Of a DNA stretch of 64,000 nucleotides, positions 51,541 to 62,109 are shown piece after piece. The notes beneath the pieces are model-generated. The model was given only the letters and a program-made list of their open reading frames with translations, was not told the origin of the DNA and did no database searches. The DNA is from Mercurialis annua (lineage: Eukaryota; Streptophyta; Magnoliopsida; Malpighiales; Euphorbiaceae), in assembly GCF_937616625.2 (NCBI RefSeq), contig NC_065573.1:7021001-7085000 (forward strand), given 5' to 3'. Within the stretch, counting starts at the first letter, position 1, and the number at the start of each line of letters is the position of its first letter. Position numbers and translations under genes: made by a program.

Positions 51541-52581
51541 CTTGGTCTCCTCTTGAGGTGTTTGAGGTTTTTCTCCACTTGACTTGTAGGAGCTTCTTGA
51601 TTTTAAACCAAAGAGAGATCCTCAAAAGAACCTAAAAAATCATGAACAAACAAGTCCTTTTCCGCAACATCCTTGGAGGACTCATTAAATACCACATGCA
51701 TAGACTCCTCAACAATTAAGGTAAGCCTGTTAAAGACTATAAAAGAATTGCTATTTGAGGTTCATCCGTTTTGGGATCAAATTTTCCAAGGTCATCCTTG
51801 GTATTCAATATGAAGCACTTGCATCCAAATACTCTAAAATAGGATATCTTAGGTTTTCTTCTTATCCAAAGCTCATAAGAAGTTTTGTTTAAAATTGGTC
51901 TTTTAAAAATACGGTTTGAAACATAGCAAGCGGTGCTAATAGCTTCGGCCCGCAAGTAATGAGGTAAATCATACTCATTGAGCATAGATCGAGCCATTTT
52001 AACCAAAGTGCGGTTTTTCCTTTCAACTACCCCATTTTGTTGAGGCGTTCTTGGAGACGAAAAATTATGAAAAATACCATTTTCTTCACAAAAAGATTTA
52101 AAAGATTCATTTTGAAATCCGGTTCCATGTCACTTCAAATACTTGAAATAGGTAAATCTTTTTCTTTTTGAACACGCTTTGCAAAACTTTAAAAACAGTT
52201 AAAAGCTTCATTCTTATGAGCCAAGAATATAACCCAAGTGAATATAGAGTAGTCATGAACTAACACAAATGCATAATGCATGCCACACAAACTAGAAACT
52301 CTCATAGGTCCACACAAGTCCTTGTGGATCAATTGTAATGGTCTAGTGGTAGAAACAATAGTTTTAGCTTTAACAGAAGACTTGTGTTGTTTTCCCATTT
52401 GAAAAGGTCCACACACTTTGTCTTTTGAAAAATTTAGCTTTGGCAAACCTTTGACAAGTTCATCCTTGCTAACCTCATTTAAGATGTCTAAGCTAGCATG
52501 ACCAAGTCTACAGTGCCACAACCAAGGTTCATCGCTAAGTGATAGTAAACACTTGCCATCTCGGTTTTCAAGCATATCCAA
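51541..52581 (-). pseudogene. Integrase region of the Sirevirus-like pol
   Basis: Integrase joins element DNA to the chromosome. The pre-integrase zinc domain is visible as WHCRLGH and CGPFQMGKQ; its second Cys of CxxC has become Phe. The first catalytic Asp is kept in IHKDLCGP. The region of the second Asp (52190-52010) holds a stop after AFNCF, a TGA in front of the SD pair and a one-base loss, but PQQNGVVERKNRT with the catalytic Glu is readable in another frame. The C-terminal part (AEAISTACYVSNRIF, SYFRVFGCKCFI) is followed by a small deletion near 51740 and the linker VEESMHVVFNESS. It is inactive. Confidence 0.83.
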
Positions 52582-52582
52582 G

Positions 52583-52933
52583 TCATTTATGTAAGTGTTT
52601 TGCCTTCGATTTCCTTTGAAGATAACGTGTTATCCATTGGTTGGATAGCATAGCAATCCTTGGATCGAAGTTGACATTATAGCCCTTATCACAAAATTGA
52701 CTTACACTCAAAAGGTTATGTTTTAGACCATTAACAAGCCACACATTTGCTATAGAAGGAGAAGAACAGTTACCTATCCCCACAACTTGACCTTTGGCAT
52801 CATCACCGAAAGTGACATTTCCCAACTGTTTACGTTCCAAATGGGTGAAGTTGGAGATGTGGCCCGTCATGTGCCTAGAAGAGTCGTTATAGACATACCA
52901 TTTGGTTGTATTCAACACGGTTGCTTTTGGCAC
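52583..52933 (-). pseudogene. Protease domain of the Sirevirus-like element, active site lost
   Basis: The position between gag and integrase, and the text WYVYNDSSRHMTG, GIGNCSSPSIANVWLVNGLK and HNLLSVSQFCDKGYNVNF, identify the copia aspartic protease, which cuts the polyprotein. In active relatives the first motif has Asp-Ser-Gly where this copy has Tyr-Asn-Asp, so the catalytic Asp is gone from its usual place. The frame is lost after CDKGYNVNFDP. With the stops in gag and pol, this marks a long-dead copy. Confidence 0.8.
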
Positions 52934-52948
52934 CTAGAACACACGAGC

Positions 52949-53806
52949 TCAAACTTTAGGTACCCAAATAACATTGGGTCCTTGGAAGTTAGCACTAGAA
53001 TAATCCAAGGGAATTAACCTCAATTGGACCTTTCTAACATAGCAATCAACATTCTTATGACCATATCTCATGCAATAAACACATTGAAGTCTAGGGGACA
53101 TGTGAGCATAAGATGGATAAGTCTTGGCTTTAGGAGCCTCATATGTGTGAGCATAGCGATGTGTACAAGAGTGATCATATGTGTATGCATGAGCATTGTT
53201 ATGAGAATGAGCATAAGGATATGAATGAACATGATTCTTTTTCATACTTCTCTTCCCCAATTTGTGACTATATTGAGAAGCATGGGTATGTTTAGGGGGT
53301 CTTGTACTTAGACTTAGGAACAACTTTGCTCTTCACCTCCTTTGGTTTGACCAAAAAAGGAGGAACTTCTATAGAAGAAGTTTGAGGTGAAGAAGCTTTC
53401 CCAAAAGTTGGGTTTCTTTAGGAATCAAGAAGATTGTCCAAAGATTCCTTCCCTTTGTGAAATCTTGAGATAAAGCTATTTAGAGAAACAATTTCACTCT
53501 TTTGTGTTTCATTTTCCTTAAGCAAGACATTTATATCTTGCTTAGGGATAGATTCTAAAGAAGACTTGAAGTCTTGAATTTCTTTCTTCAAATTGAGCCT
53601 CTCAATTTTAGCCATAGGGGCTTCCCTTTTAAAAAGCTTTATTTTGACATGATAGTCACTATATTTGTTGGTTAACTCATTTATCATGTCATGGCATTCA
53701 TCATCAATCTCATAAACCAAAGAGTCATCAACCAAAGCATTTGCAATATTGACAACATTTGTAGCAGTAGCAACATTTTTCATAACAAAAATACCACTAG
53801 TACTAT
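52949..53806 (-). pseudogene. gag, 3' part, of the Sirevirus-like element
   Basis: Gag forms the virus-like particle. The segment nearest the insertion (53806-53418) contains a charged, helix-rich stretch (NLKKEIQDFKSSLESIPKQD, LLKENETQKSEIVSLNSFIS), a probable coiled coil. A TAG follows LDNLLDS, and another stop lies near 53300 after PKSKYKTP. Next come an unusual His/Tyr/Ala-rich linker (53240-53140) and a complete CCHC zinc knuckle, CVYCMRYGHKNVDC, and it ends with VIWVPKV before the protease. It is separated from its 5' part by the gag-only element at 53807-59670. Confidence 0.8.
53802..53806. repeat. Target site duplication, left copy (ACTAT)
   Basis: ACTAT immediately precedes the TG of the left LTR at 53807, and the same five bases follow the right LTR at 59671-59675. 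A 5-bp duplication is normal for LTR retrotransposon integration. Confidence 0.95.
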
Positions 53807-55835
53807 TGTAATACCCCAATTATTTGAAGATAAATAAGTCATGCCACGTGTCGTAATTTCCGATAAGTTAAGTTAAGAAGAATTTAATTTAATTTTATCG
53901 GGAATTTAGAATAATGTTTAGAAAGCGGATTAGTGGGATTTAAGGAATTTAATATTGAAAATTTGGATGTGGAGGCATTTTGGGGCTAAATCGTAAATTT
54001 TGAAAAGTTTAGGGGCTAAAGTGCAAATTAGCCGATTAAGCCTCGAAAATAGGAATTTGAGGATTTTAACGGAAATAATATATTTTGAGATAGTATTATT
54101 TATTGGATATGAATAATACGTATATGATTTAATAGAAAGATTAATTGAATAAGTTTTGGATTAAATTGAAACATTTAAAAAGTTTCAAGGATCAAAGTGT
54201 ACTTTAGCCGGATTGTATATATCTTCCAACCCCTTCTCTATGAATGTATCAGATCATCATTACCATTTCATTTCTTTCTCTCGCTCGCCGTTTCAATTAC
54301 GTTCCGTCGCTCGATCGTCGTTTCTCGTCCGTTTCTGACGTTTCTTAACTCGAATTGATCGTATTCCAGTGGTGTATCACGGTAAGCTTGACGTTTTATC
54401 GTTTGGACGGATATATTTTGAGTTATATCGATTCAAAGTTTTAGGCCACGAAACGATTTTATCGTTTTATCGATTATAGGATCGTTTTTGGATGTTTAGA
54501 TGTTAGAATACGCGTTTTGGTTGAGTTTGGAGCGTTTTTACGTGTATAGCATGTCGGAAACCCCGGAAATCGATTCCGGAGGATCGTGTACTTGTTGTAC
54601 ACGAACGTGTACCATCAAGGTACACGAACGTGTATCTCCCTACACGCTCGTGCAAACTCTCGACCCTCGCATCCCCAATTTTTCGTACTCCTATTGAGTT
54701 ATGTTTGTCTGTTTCTTAGGTCCGGCAAGGCAACCAGCTACCGGACAAGGAACTTGACGGAGGTCGCGTAATAAAGTTTTTGGGGAAAAAACAAGCAGTG
54801 AGTTTATATGTGTTTACTTTTGATGTATTGAAAATGCATTGCTTTTAAACGTAAAATGATTTATATGAATTGCATATCACCATTTGTTATCGAAAATGCT
54901 TTGTATGAAATACATGCATCATTATCTTGAAACCAGTATAGATCCGATGAAACATGCTTTCCTATTGGGCGGCAATAGGAACTACGTGATCACTAGTTAA
55001 GTTCAAGCTGTATACTCCTTCGGTTGTGTTTGAAAATGTTTTGTTTGTTTGAATATGAAATTCATATCGATCGATCGTTGGACTTTAAGATGGACAGTCA
55101 CCTTGGTTGAACTATCCCGGGACTGTACCAAATGGTATTGGTTGATCTGGTTGAACTATCCCGCAACCTACCAGCAAGATTAAGATATATCGTTTTGTTT
55201 GAAAGAAAGAATTTGGTTTTGATAATTCGATGAATCAAGGATTAGGGTTTCAATCGGAAGTTATATTTGGATGCATATGAATGAATGATTTATTGCATTG
55301 TTTTGTTTTATAGAATACTCAACTGTAAACTTATGAACTCACTCAGTTTCGACTGACCCCGTTGTTATAACCATTTTTCAGGTATATAGTCTTTTGACGT
55401 GACAGGCTTCTATTCTTGCTTCAGAAGTCTGCTTAGAAGTATGTATAGAAGAAGTAGGTATCAGTAGTGCTGCAGTAGACCAGTCCTAGATATGTATATA
55501 GTTTTGTCAAACGGTCTAATGTATATTTATACTCTGATGTCTGTAAACTTGAATGGTGTTACTGCGCTTTAAACCGTTTGTTTTTGATGTGCGAAACAGG
55601 GCAATGCTTGATGTGGCATCGCATTGTAAGACCCTAGTTTCTATTGATGGTTTTCAGAAAATGTACATAGATGTTTAATATCTTTCGTTAAAAAGCTTTT
55701 CTGAAAACGCTTGTTTGTTTTTATCGCAAAAAGTTTGTAATGGTTTTAGGCTTGCTACGGGTTTCGGAGCTACCACTCCCATTCCCTAGCGCCGGTCGCG
55801 GCTCGAGTTTCGAGGATGGAAATCGGGTCGTGACA
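53807..55835 (+). repeat. 5' LTR of the gag-only element (2,029 bp)
   Basis: The LTR starts TGTAATACCCC and ends GGGTCGTGACA. A weak TATATAT box lies at 54216-54222. Three spaced palindromes, GTACACGAACGTGTAC (54597), its near copy (54620) and CACGCTCGTG (54643), lie about 380 bp further on, possibly within the transcribed part. Short ORFs inside the LTR have no recognisable product. Confidence 0.95.
54597..54652. repeat. Three CACG-NN-CGTG palindromes in the 5' LTR
   Basis: The palindromes are at 54597-54612 (perfect 7-bp arms, spacer AA), 54620-54635 (one end mismatch, spacer AA) and 54643-54652 (spacer CT), spaced about 23 bp apart. They could form short hairpins in DNA or RNA, or bind a dimeric protein. 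They are conserved in the other LTR at 58431-58486. Confidence 0.8.
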
Positions 55836-55839
55836 ATGT

Positions 55840-55851
55840 TGGTATCAGAGC
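55840..55851 (+). promoter_or_regulatory. Primer binding site for initiator-Met tRNA
   Basis: TGGTATCAGAGC begins four bases after the end of the 5' LTR. It is complementary to the 3' end of plant initiator methionine tRNA, the usual primer for minus-strand synthesis in plant LTR retrotransposons. The following 300 bp (55852-56150) form the untranslated leader, with no other feature visible. Confidence 0.93.
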
Positions 55852-56150
55852 AATGGTTTAGTTTCCTAGGCCATTGCCTTATGTTTTGTGTGTTATGTGA
55901 TCCTAGGATTGACAATGCCTTTAGGTTAAGATAGGAACTACTGCAGCTATAGGATTCGAATTATGTCATTGAATTGTCTTCGTTTGTTTTCGCGCTTTCA
56001 ACTCTTATCTATAGGATGTGAGTCTGTTATACGTGTGTGATCGATAGTATACGAGTGCATCCGTTTGCATATATGATTAGTTTTGCGCTTAGAAGTAAGA
56101 ATATGTTTATCGTATGATTGCTGATCGGGGCGTTGTTTGCTTTGGTCAGG

Positions 56151-57587
56151 ATGGCTGGCCAGAGACAAACTAGATCGCGTAGCGCTATGGCACGAGCAAT
56201 AGCTGGAGAGGCTCAAGATGAGTCTTCTGTCCAGGGTGGACAGCAGGAACCGGCTGGAGCAGCTGGAGGAGGCAGAGGACAAGCTGCCAATGTGCAAGAA
56301 CCAGTGCAGGCACCAGGAATGCCTCAACCAGTGAATTTTGGAGGATTTAATATGGAACAGTTTTTAGCTGGAATTGCGACTATGGCAACAACTCACGTGG
56401 AAAACCAGACTATGCAACGGGAGCAATTGCTGCAACAACAGCAACATCTAATCGGAAATGTGGATAGAGATATTACTTTGGCTTACATGCGTCTTAAGCC
56501 AACTGCATTCAACGGTACTGGAGATGCGTTGGATTTTCTGGACGAAGTGGAGCGTAACGCTAGACGTCTCCAAGCTAATGAAAGGCATTCTATTATGATG
56601 ATAGAAATGTCGTTGAAAGGACCAGCCAAGGATTGGTTTCAACGTGTTATTCAACCGACTATGGATCGGATGACATGGGCTGAGTTTGTTAATCGCTTTA
56701 GAGAGTCCTATCTACCGTACTCAGTGACTGAGCTGCATCGTGATCAATTGCTAAATTTGGAAAAGGGAGATAGGTCGGTGCATGAGTATGTTACGGATTT
56801 TACAAGATTGAGCCGTTTTGCACCAGACCTGAATGTGGATCCGGTTAGAGTGAATACGAGGTTTGTAAAGGGATTAGGACCCGAGTTCGTGAGCTTGATG
56901 TCGAGTGTGACCAGAGATTTGGTTCAGCTGATTGACAGTGCTCAACAAATTGAGTCTACCCTGATTAGATACGGGAGACTTCCAGATCCCTCTGGTCAAG
57001 TACTGACTAGAAATGAGAATGTGCATGTGGTGCAGAGTGCTCCAGTGCAGTCTCATGATGGAAACTTCCCTAGACCTCAGCGTAATCGAGAACGTAAAAG
57101 AGCAAGATATGATTCACAAGCTAATACGTTTGGAGAAGGATATAGTGCAAGGACAACAAGTGATGCAGGAGTTGAACCTCCTATTTGTGAGACCTGTAAC
57201 AAGAGGCATTACGGAGTGTGTCATCTTGTCTCAGGAGCGTGCTTTAATTGTGGCCAGTATGGTCACTTTGCTAGACATTGTCCGAGACAGATACCTCAAG
57301 GCTCAATGACCACGGTGGTGCAACCTTCCTACAACCAACAGAGGACTGCATATCAGGCAGCATCTGGATATGGTCAGACAGGAAGTACTTTTACCGGCCA
57401 GAGAGGCCGTGGCTATGGAAATCGTGGAGGAAGGAATGGTGGAGGTCGTGGTGCTGGTCAGACTTCACAGGCTGGTGGGGGTCAAGCCAGAGTTTTTGCT
57501 TTGAATCCGCAAGAGGCACAAGAGTTTGACGATAATGCTCAAGGTATCTTTTATAACTCTTATGGACGTGTTAGTTTCTTTCGATAA
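56151..57587 (+). CDS. gag: Gag polyprotein of the gag-only element (478 aa)
   Basis: This protein would form the particle that packages element RNA. I chose the ATG at 56151 (MAGQRQTRSR) because it has a good context (A at -3, G at +4) and begins a normal Gag start; the frame is open 33 bp further upstream to 56118. The gag domain spans roughly residues 117-225 (PTAFNGTGDALDFL, LKGPAKDWFQ, WAEFVNRFRESYLP, LNLEKGDRSVHEYVTDFTRL). A Cys/His pair region, CETCNKRHYGVCH, precedes the zinc knuckle CFNCGQYGHFARHC (364-377), then a Gly/Arg-rich tract suited to RNA binding. The end, RVFALNPQEAQ, is the motif that in full Ty3/gypsy elements leads into protease; here it stops 21 residues later. The frame is intact. 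Confidence 0.93.
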   Translation: MAGQRQTRSRSAMARAIAGEAQDESSVQGGQQEPAGAAGGGRGQAANVQEPVQAPGMPQPVNFGGFNMEQFLAGIATMATTHVENQTMQREQLLQQQQHLIGNVDRDITLAYMRLKPTAFNGTGDALDFLDEVERNARRLQANERHSIMMIEMSLKGPAKDWFQRVIQPTMDRMTWAEFVNRFRESYLPYSVTELHRDQLLNLEKGDRSVHEYVTDFTRLSRFAPDLNVDPVRVNTRFVKGLGPEFVSLMSSVTRDLVQLIDSAQQIESTLIRYGRLPDPSGQVLTRNENVHVVQSAPVQSHDGNFPRPQRNRERKRARYDSQANTFGEGYSARTTSDAGVEPPICETCNKRHYGVCHLVSGACFNCGQYGHFARHCPRQIPQGSMTTVVQPSYNQQRTAYQAASGYGQTGSTFTGQRGRGYGNRGGRNGGGRGAGQTSQAGGGQARVFALNPQEAQEFDDNAQGIFYNSYGRVSFFR

Positions 57588-57610
57588 GTATGTGGTTAAG
57601 ATTTAAATTC

Positions 57611-57640
57611 GAGGACGAATTTATTATAAGGTGGGGTGAA
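57611..57640 (+). other. Polypurine tract and remnant of the parental pol end
   Basis: AAGGTGGGGTGAA directly precedes the 3' LTR and is the likely primer for plus-strand synthesis. Just before it, GAGGACGAATTTATTAT resembles the conserved text found between the end of pol and the purine tract in many Ty3/gypsy elements. It suggests that pol was lost by internal deletion rather than never acquired. Confidence 0.75.
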
Positions 57641-59670
57641 TGTAATACCCCAATTATTTGAAGATAAATAAGTCATGCCACGTGTCGTAATTTCCGATAA
57701 GTTAAGTTAAGAAGAATTTAATTTAATTTTATCGGGAATTTAGAATAATGTTTAGAAAGCGGATTAGTGGGATTTAAGGAATTTAATATTGAAAATTTGG
57801 ATGTGGAGGCATTTTGGGGCTAAATCGTAAATTTTGAAAAGTTTAGGGGCTAAAGTGCAAATTAGCCGATTAAGCCTTGAAAATAGGAATTTGAGGATTT
57901 TAACGGAAATAATATATTTTGAGATAGTATTATTTATTGGATATGAATAATACGTATATGATTTAATAGAAAGATTAATTGAATAAGTTTTGGATTAAAT
58001 TGAAACATTTAAAAAGTTTCAAGGATCAAAGTGTACTTTAGCCGGATTGTATATATCTTCCAACTCCTTCTCTATGAAGGTATCAGATCATCATTACCAT
58101 TTCATTTCTTTCTCTCGCTCGCCGTTTCAATTACGTTCCGTCGCTCGATCGTCGTTTCTCGTCCGTTTCTGACGTTTCTTAACTCGAATTGATCGTATTC
58201 CAGTGGTGTATCACGGTAAGCTTGACGTTTTATCGTTTGGACGGATATATTTTGAGTTATATCGATTCAAAGTTTTAGGCCACGAAACGATTTTATCGTT
58301 TTATCGATTATAGGATCGTTTTTGGATGTTTAGATGTTAGAATACGCGTTTTGGTTGAGTTTGGAGCGTTTTTACGTGTATAGCATGTCGGAAACCCCGG
58401 AAATCGATTCCGGAGGATCGTGTACTTGTGGTACACGAACGTGTACCATCAAGGTACACGAACGTGTATCTCCCTACACGCTCGTGCAACCCCCTCGACC
58501 CTCGCATCCCCAATTTTTCGTACTCCTATTGAGTTATGTTTGTCTGTTTCTTAGGTCCGGCAAGGCAACCAGCTACCGGACAAGGAACTTGACGGAGGTC
58601 GCGTAATAAAGTTTTTGGGGAAAAAACAAGCAGTGAGTTTATATGTGTTTACTTTTGATGTATTGAAAATGCATTGCTTTTAAACGTAAAATGATTTATA
58701 TGAATTGCATATCACCATTTGTTATCGAAAATGCTTTGTATGAAATACATGCATCATTATCTTGAAACCAGTATAGATCCGATGAAACATGCTTTCCTAT
58801 TGGGCGGCAATAGGAACTACGTGATCACTAGTTAAGTTCAAGCTGTATACTCCTTCGGTTGTGTTTGAAAATGTTTTGTTTGTTTGAATATGAAATTCAT
58901 ATCGATCGATCGTTGGACTTTAAGATGGACAGTCACCTTGGTTGAACTATCCCGGGACTGTACCAAATGGTATTGGTTGATCTGGTTGAACTATCCCGCA
59001 ACCTACCAGCAAGATTAAGATATATCGTTTTGTTTGAAAGAAAGAATTTGGTTTTGATAATTCGATGAATCAAGGATTAGGGTTTCAATCGGAAGTTATA
59101 TTTGGATGCATATGAATGAATGATTTATTGCATTGTTTTGTTTTATAGAATACTCAACTGTAAACTTATGAACTCACTCAGTTTCGACTGACCCCGTTGT
59201 TATAACCATTTTTCAGGTATATAGTCTTTTGATGTGACAGGCTTCTATTCTTGCTTCAGAAGTCTGCTTAGAAGTATGTATAGAAGAAGTAGGTATCAGT
59301 AGTGCTGCAGTAGACCAGTCCTAGATATGTATATAGTTTTGTCAAACGGTCTAATGTATATTTATACTCTGATGTCTGTAAACTTGAATGGTGTTACTGC
59401 GCTTTAAACCGTTTGTTTTTGATGTGCGAAACAGGGCAATGCTTGATGTGGCATCGCATTGTAAGACCCTAGTTTCTATTGATGGTTTTCAGAAAATGTA
59501 CATAGATGTTTAATATCTTTCGTTAAAAAGCTTTTCTGAAAACGCTTGTTTGTTTTTATCGCAAAAAGTTTGTAATGGTTTTAGGCTTGCTACGGGTTTC
59601 GGAGCTACCACTCCCATTCCCTAGCGCCGGTCGCGGCTCGAGTTTCGAGGATGGAAATCGGGTCGTGACA
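57641..59670 (+). repeat. 3' LTR of the gag-only element (2,030 bp)
   Basis: This LTR is nearly identical to the one at 53807. The differences I saw are CCTCG/CCTTG, AACCCC/AACTCC, GAATG/GAAGG, TTGTTGT/TTGTGGT, a cluster at GCAAACTCT/GCAACCCCC, and GACGTG/GATGTG. The palindrome trio is at 58431-58486. It ends GTCGTGACA, followed by ACTAT. Confidence 0.95.
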
Positions 59671-59675
59671 ACTAT
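59671..59675. repeat. Target site duplication, right copy (ACTAT)
   Basis: This copy is identical to 53802-53806 and directly follows the CA end of the 3' LTR. Confidence 0.95.
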
Positions 59676-60110
59676 CATGAGATTCTATACCTATGCCATA
59701 CCAAGAGACAAAGGGTTGAGTACTTACCTCAGATAGAGACTCATCATCTAAAGCCATGAAGCAAAGATTTGCTCTTGCCTCTTCTTGGTAATCTTCATCG
59801 GATTGATAATCACTTTCATCATCCCAATTGGTGATGAATCCCTTCTTATCCTTTTGAAATGATTTCCTTTGCCCTTGTCGATATTCCGGTCTAATATGAC
59901 CCGGTTTGCCACAACCATGGCAAGTAACATCTCTTCTAGGAGTAGGAGACTCTTGTTTGGAGTTGGATAATCTCTTGAAGTTTGAGGACTCACCCTTTTG
60001 CTCATATTTTTGAACTTGAGACTTCTTCCTTGTTCTCTATTCCCTTACTTTCTTAGACAGTAACACCATCTCTTCATCATCTTCTTCATCACTTGCATTA
60101 AGCTCCTCTT
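59671..60110 (-). pseudogene. gag, middle part, of the Sirevirus-like element
   Basis: This stretch continues, in the same frame and across the ACTAT duplication, into the gag part at 53806. It carries an acidic segment (NASDEEDDEEMVLLSKK), a stop (TAG, 60039-60037) and a first zinc knuckle, CHGCGKPGHIRPEY, whose last Cys is Tyr, so zinc binding is probably lost. After the knuckle come an acidic linker and CFMALDDESLSEVSTQ. The N-terminal part of gag lies beyond the second copia element, outside the window. Confidence 0.78.
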
Positions 60111-62095
60111 TGTTGGCGCAACGGGAGGCGCGGGTCCGGATCGTATATTTCAATTTAAAATCGAAATTCTAACAATCCGGATCCGAAAGTTGATCAGATC
60201 AACAACAAATGGATCGTCGTATCATTTAGTAATTAAAGCACGCATCTAGGAATCGTAAGAAGAATACCTATGTCGATTCTCCAACGATTCTTGTAGTCCC
60301 GAAAGTACGGCGACCTCAAGCTTGTCCACACGAGTATGCGTCCGATTGAATCCTCGCCTTGAAGTAATCCTGCAAGAGTTCCTCTTGTCGAGCAGCCCTA
60401 AGCTCAAACTCTCGCCGCGATCACTACCTTGCTCGGATGTATGAAAAACGTCGCCAAGTTTTTCCCATGATTGATGACTACTTGAACTCCTTCAAGTGCT
60501 TTCTCTCTCTACAACTTTGTAGTGAGATGTGTGTTGTGTGGTGTTACGAAATGAGCAAGGACAAGCTCTATTTATAGGCTAGAGCATGTCTTAAGAATGC
60601 AACACCTTGCATGCTAGGTGTCACACACCAAGCAAAGGTGTTGCCACCACATGACACCTTTCATGTGGTAACATCACATAGGTGACATCATATAGGTGAT
60701 GTCATCATATGACATCACATATATGACATAAGCTTATCTCATTACATAATCACCATGACATCATCATTCCATTAGCTTATGATTAGTGATTTAAGTATCA
60801 TTAATTACACTAATTAATTACTTAAGCCTTTTAATCATAAAACTTGGTAAAAATATAATTTGATTCCTACTAATTTATAACTCTTATAAATTAGTCCCTA
60901 ATTAACATGGACATAATACAATTAGGTTTCTACTAATTTATAACTCTTACAAATTAGTCCCTAATTTGTACTTGTTTTTCATCTTAGATCAATTTCCGAG
61001 ATATGCTAGTTTCTATATGAAATCAATCATTCATAAACTCAATCGGTTGCACACTATATTGTGTGTGACAAACTAGGTTCACATCTATATGGCAACGAGA
61101 GTCATAAGAAATGCCTTTCTTATATTAAATAATTAAATCCCATTTAATTATTAATTCTCATAGATCGAGAGTGACGTCTAGCAACATATCACGACCCCCA
61201 CATAGAGATGAATGTTTTGATGTATTCTTTATGAACCAATGTTCATAATTACCGTACACTCAAAATTCTCTTAATCAAAGATTCCAATCTCGACTAGTTG
61301 TCACGGTTAAGTCAAACACTGTTTGTCCTGATTATATGACCTCATCTCTCAGTTCTAATTCTTGATAAATATGACTTCCACTAGAAACAACTTTCTATGT
61401 AACTCCTGCGCAGGTTTTATCATCCATCAAGAACAATTTGAGATAGCATAGAATCTTCTCTCCGTTCATCCATAGTGATGAATCCTTTCTAGGTTAAACC
61501 CCTATCTCCATATACAACTAATTAGAGCCAACACATCCCGCGGCCCTAGCTCATGAAAGATCTAGGGTTAAGGAGTATCAAACTCTAATCACCTATATAC
61601 AAGGTAGTGTCACCGCAAGTCAAAGGACATATGTACAATTATGAACTAGATGACATTAAATTGACTTTAATGAATTACCATGTATAAGTCATCTAGCGTC
61701 ACTTGTTCGACTCACTCAACACCTTGAGTGTCCAAATGTTTATTCTGATCCCCATCAAGTAGTATGAGACTCACTACTTCCTATAATTAGTAACTCTTTA
61801 CTAATCAGGAGAATAAACAGAGGTGACGATCTTTCCGGGATAATGCGATGCCCTTATTCGTAGGACCCCATCGATCGTGAACGGTTATTTAGATCACTTG
61901 TATAATAGAATCTTTCACTCATATTGTTAACACCTTAAGAATAGATTCTATCACAATGTGATAAGGACAATATGTAATAAATAAACACTTAGTTGATGAG
62001 ACACTTAGTTCAAATAAAACATATATATCATTGCCAATGGGATTTGTTTTTACAAGAATGAATACAAAATGGCCCTAGGGCACATACTACTAACA
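60111..62095 (-). repeat. 3' LTR of the second copia element (1,985 bp)
   Basis: On the minus strand it starts TGTTAGTAGTATGTGCCCTA at 62095 and ends GCGCCAACA at 60111, so TG...CA ends are present. The purine tract lies just upstream. A TATA box and a TGACATCA cluster mark its promoter. No ORF of note is inside it. Confidence 0.9.
60569..60763 (-). promoter_or_regulatory. LTR promoter with TGACATCA cluster
   Basis: TATAAATA lies on the minus strand at 60576-60569. Upstream within 200 bp are four copies of TGACATCA or its complement, at 60683, 60697, 60710 and 60756. The motif contains the TGAC half-site bound by plant bZIP factors. Repeated short enhancers upstream of the TATA box are known in stress-activated copia elements such as Tnt1; the same role here is inferred. 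Confidence 0.6.
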
Positions 62096-62108
62096 ATCTC
62101 CGACTTGC
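62096..62108 (-). other. Polypurine tract of the second copia element
   Basis: GCAAGTCGGAGAT immediately precedes the LTR start on the minus strand and matches the position and purine character expected of a plus-strand primer. It is interrupted by TC, which may weaken it. Confidence 0.65.
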
Positions 62109-62109
62109 A

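Larger units (their letters stand above)
53807..59670 (+). mobile_element. Gag-only LTR retrotransposon (TR-GAG type), 5,864 bp
   Basis: The element is complete: two LTRs of 2,029 and 2,030 bp, an initiator-Met primer site, one intact gag ORF, a polypurine tract and an ACTAT target duplication. The internal region is only 1,805 bp and has no protease, RT, RNase H or integrase. The gag type, and the remnant AATTCGAGGACGAATTTATT before the purine tract, point to a Ty3/gypsy parent that lost pol. The LTRs differ at about five single bases and one short cluster, so insertion was recent. It would need enzymes from a related autonomous element to move. It sits in the gag of the Sirevirus-like element in opposite orientation. 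Confidence 0.93.

Noticed and set aside
54500..54771. Short ORFs in the gag-only LTR, repeated at 58334
   Set aside because: They are within the LTR, differ in length between the two LTRs because of a small indel, and lack any domain.
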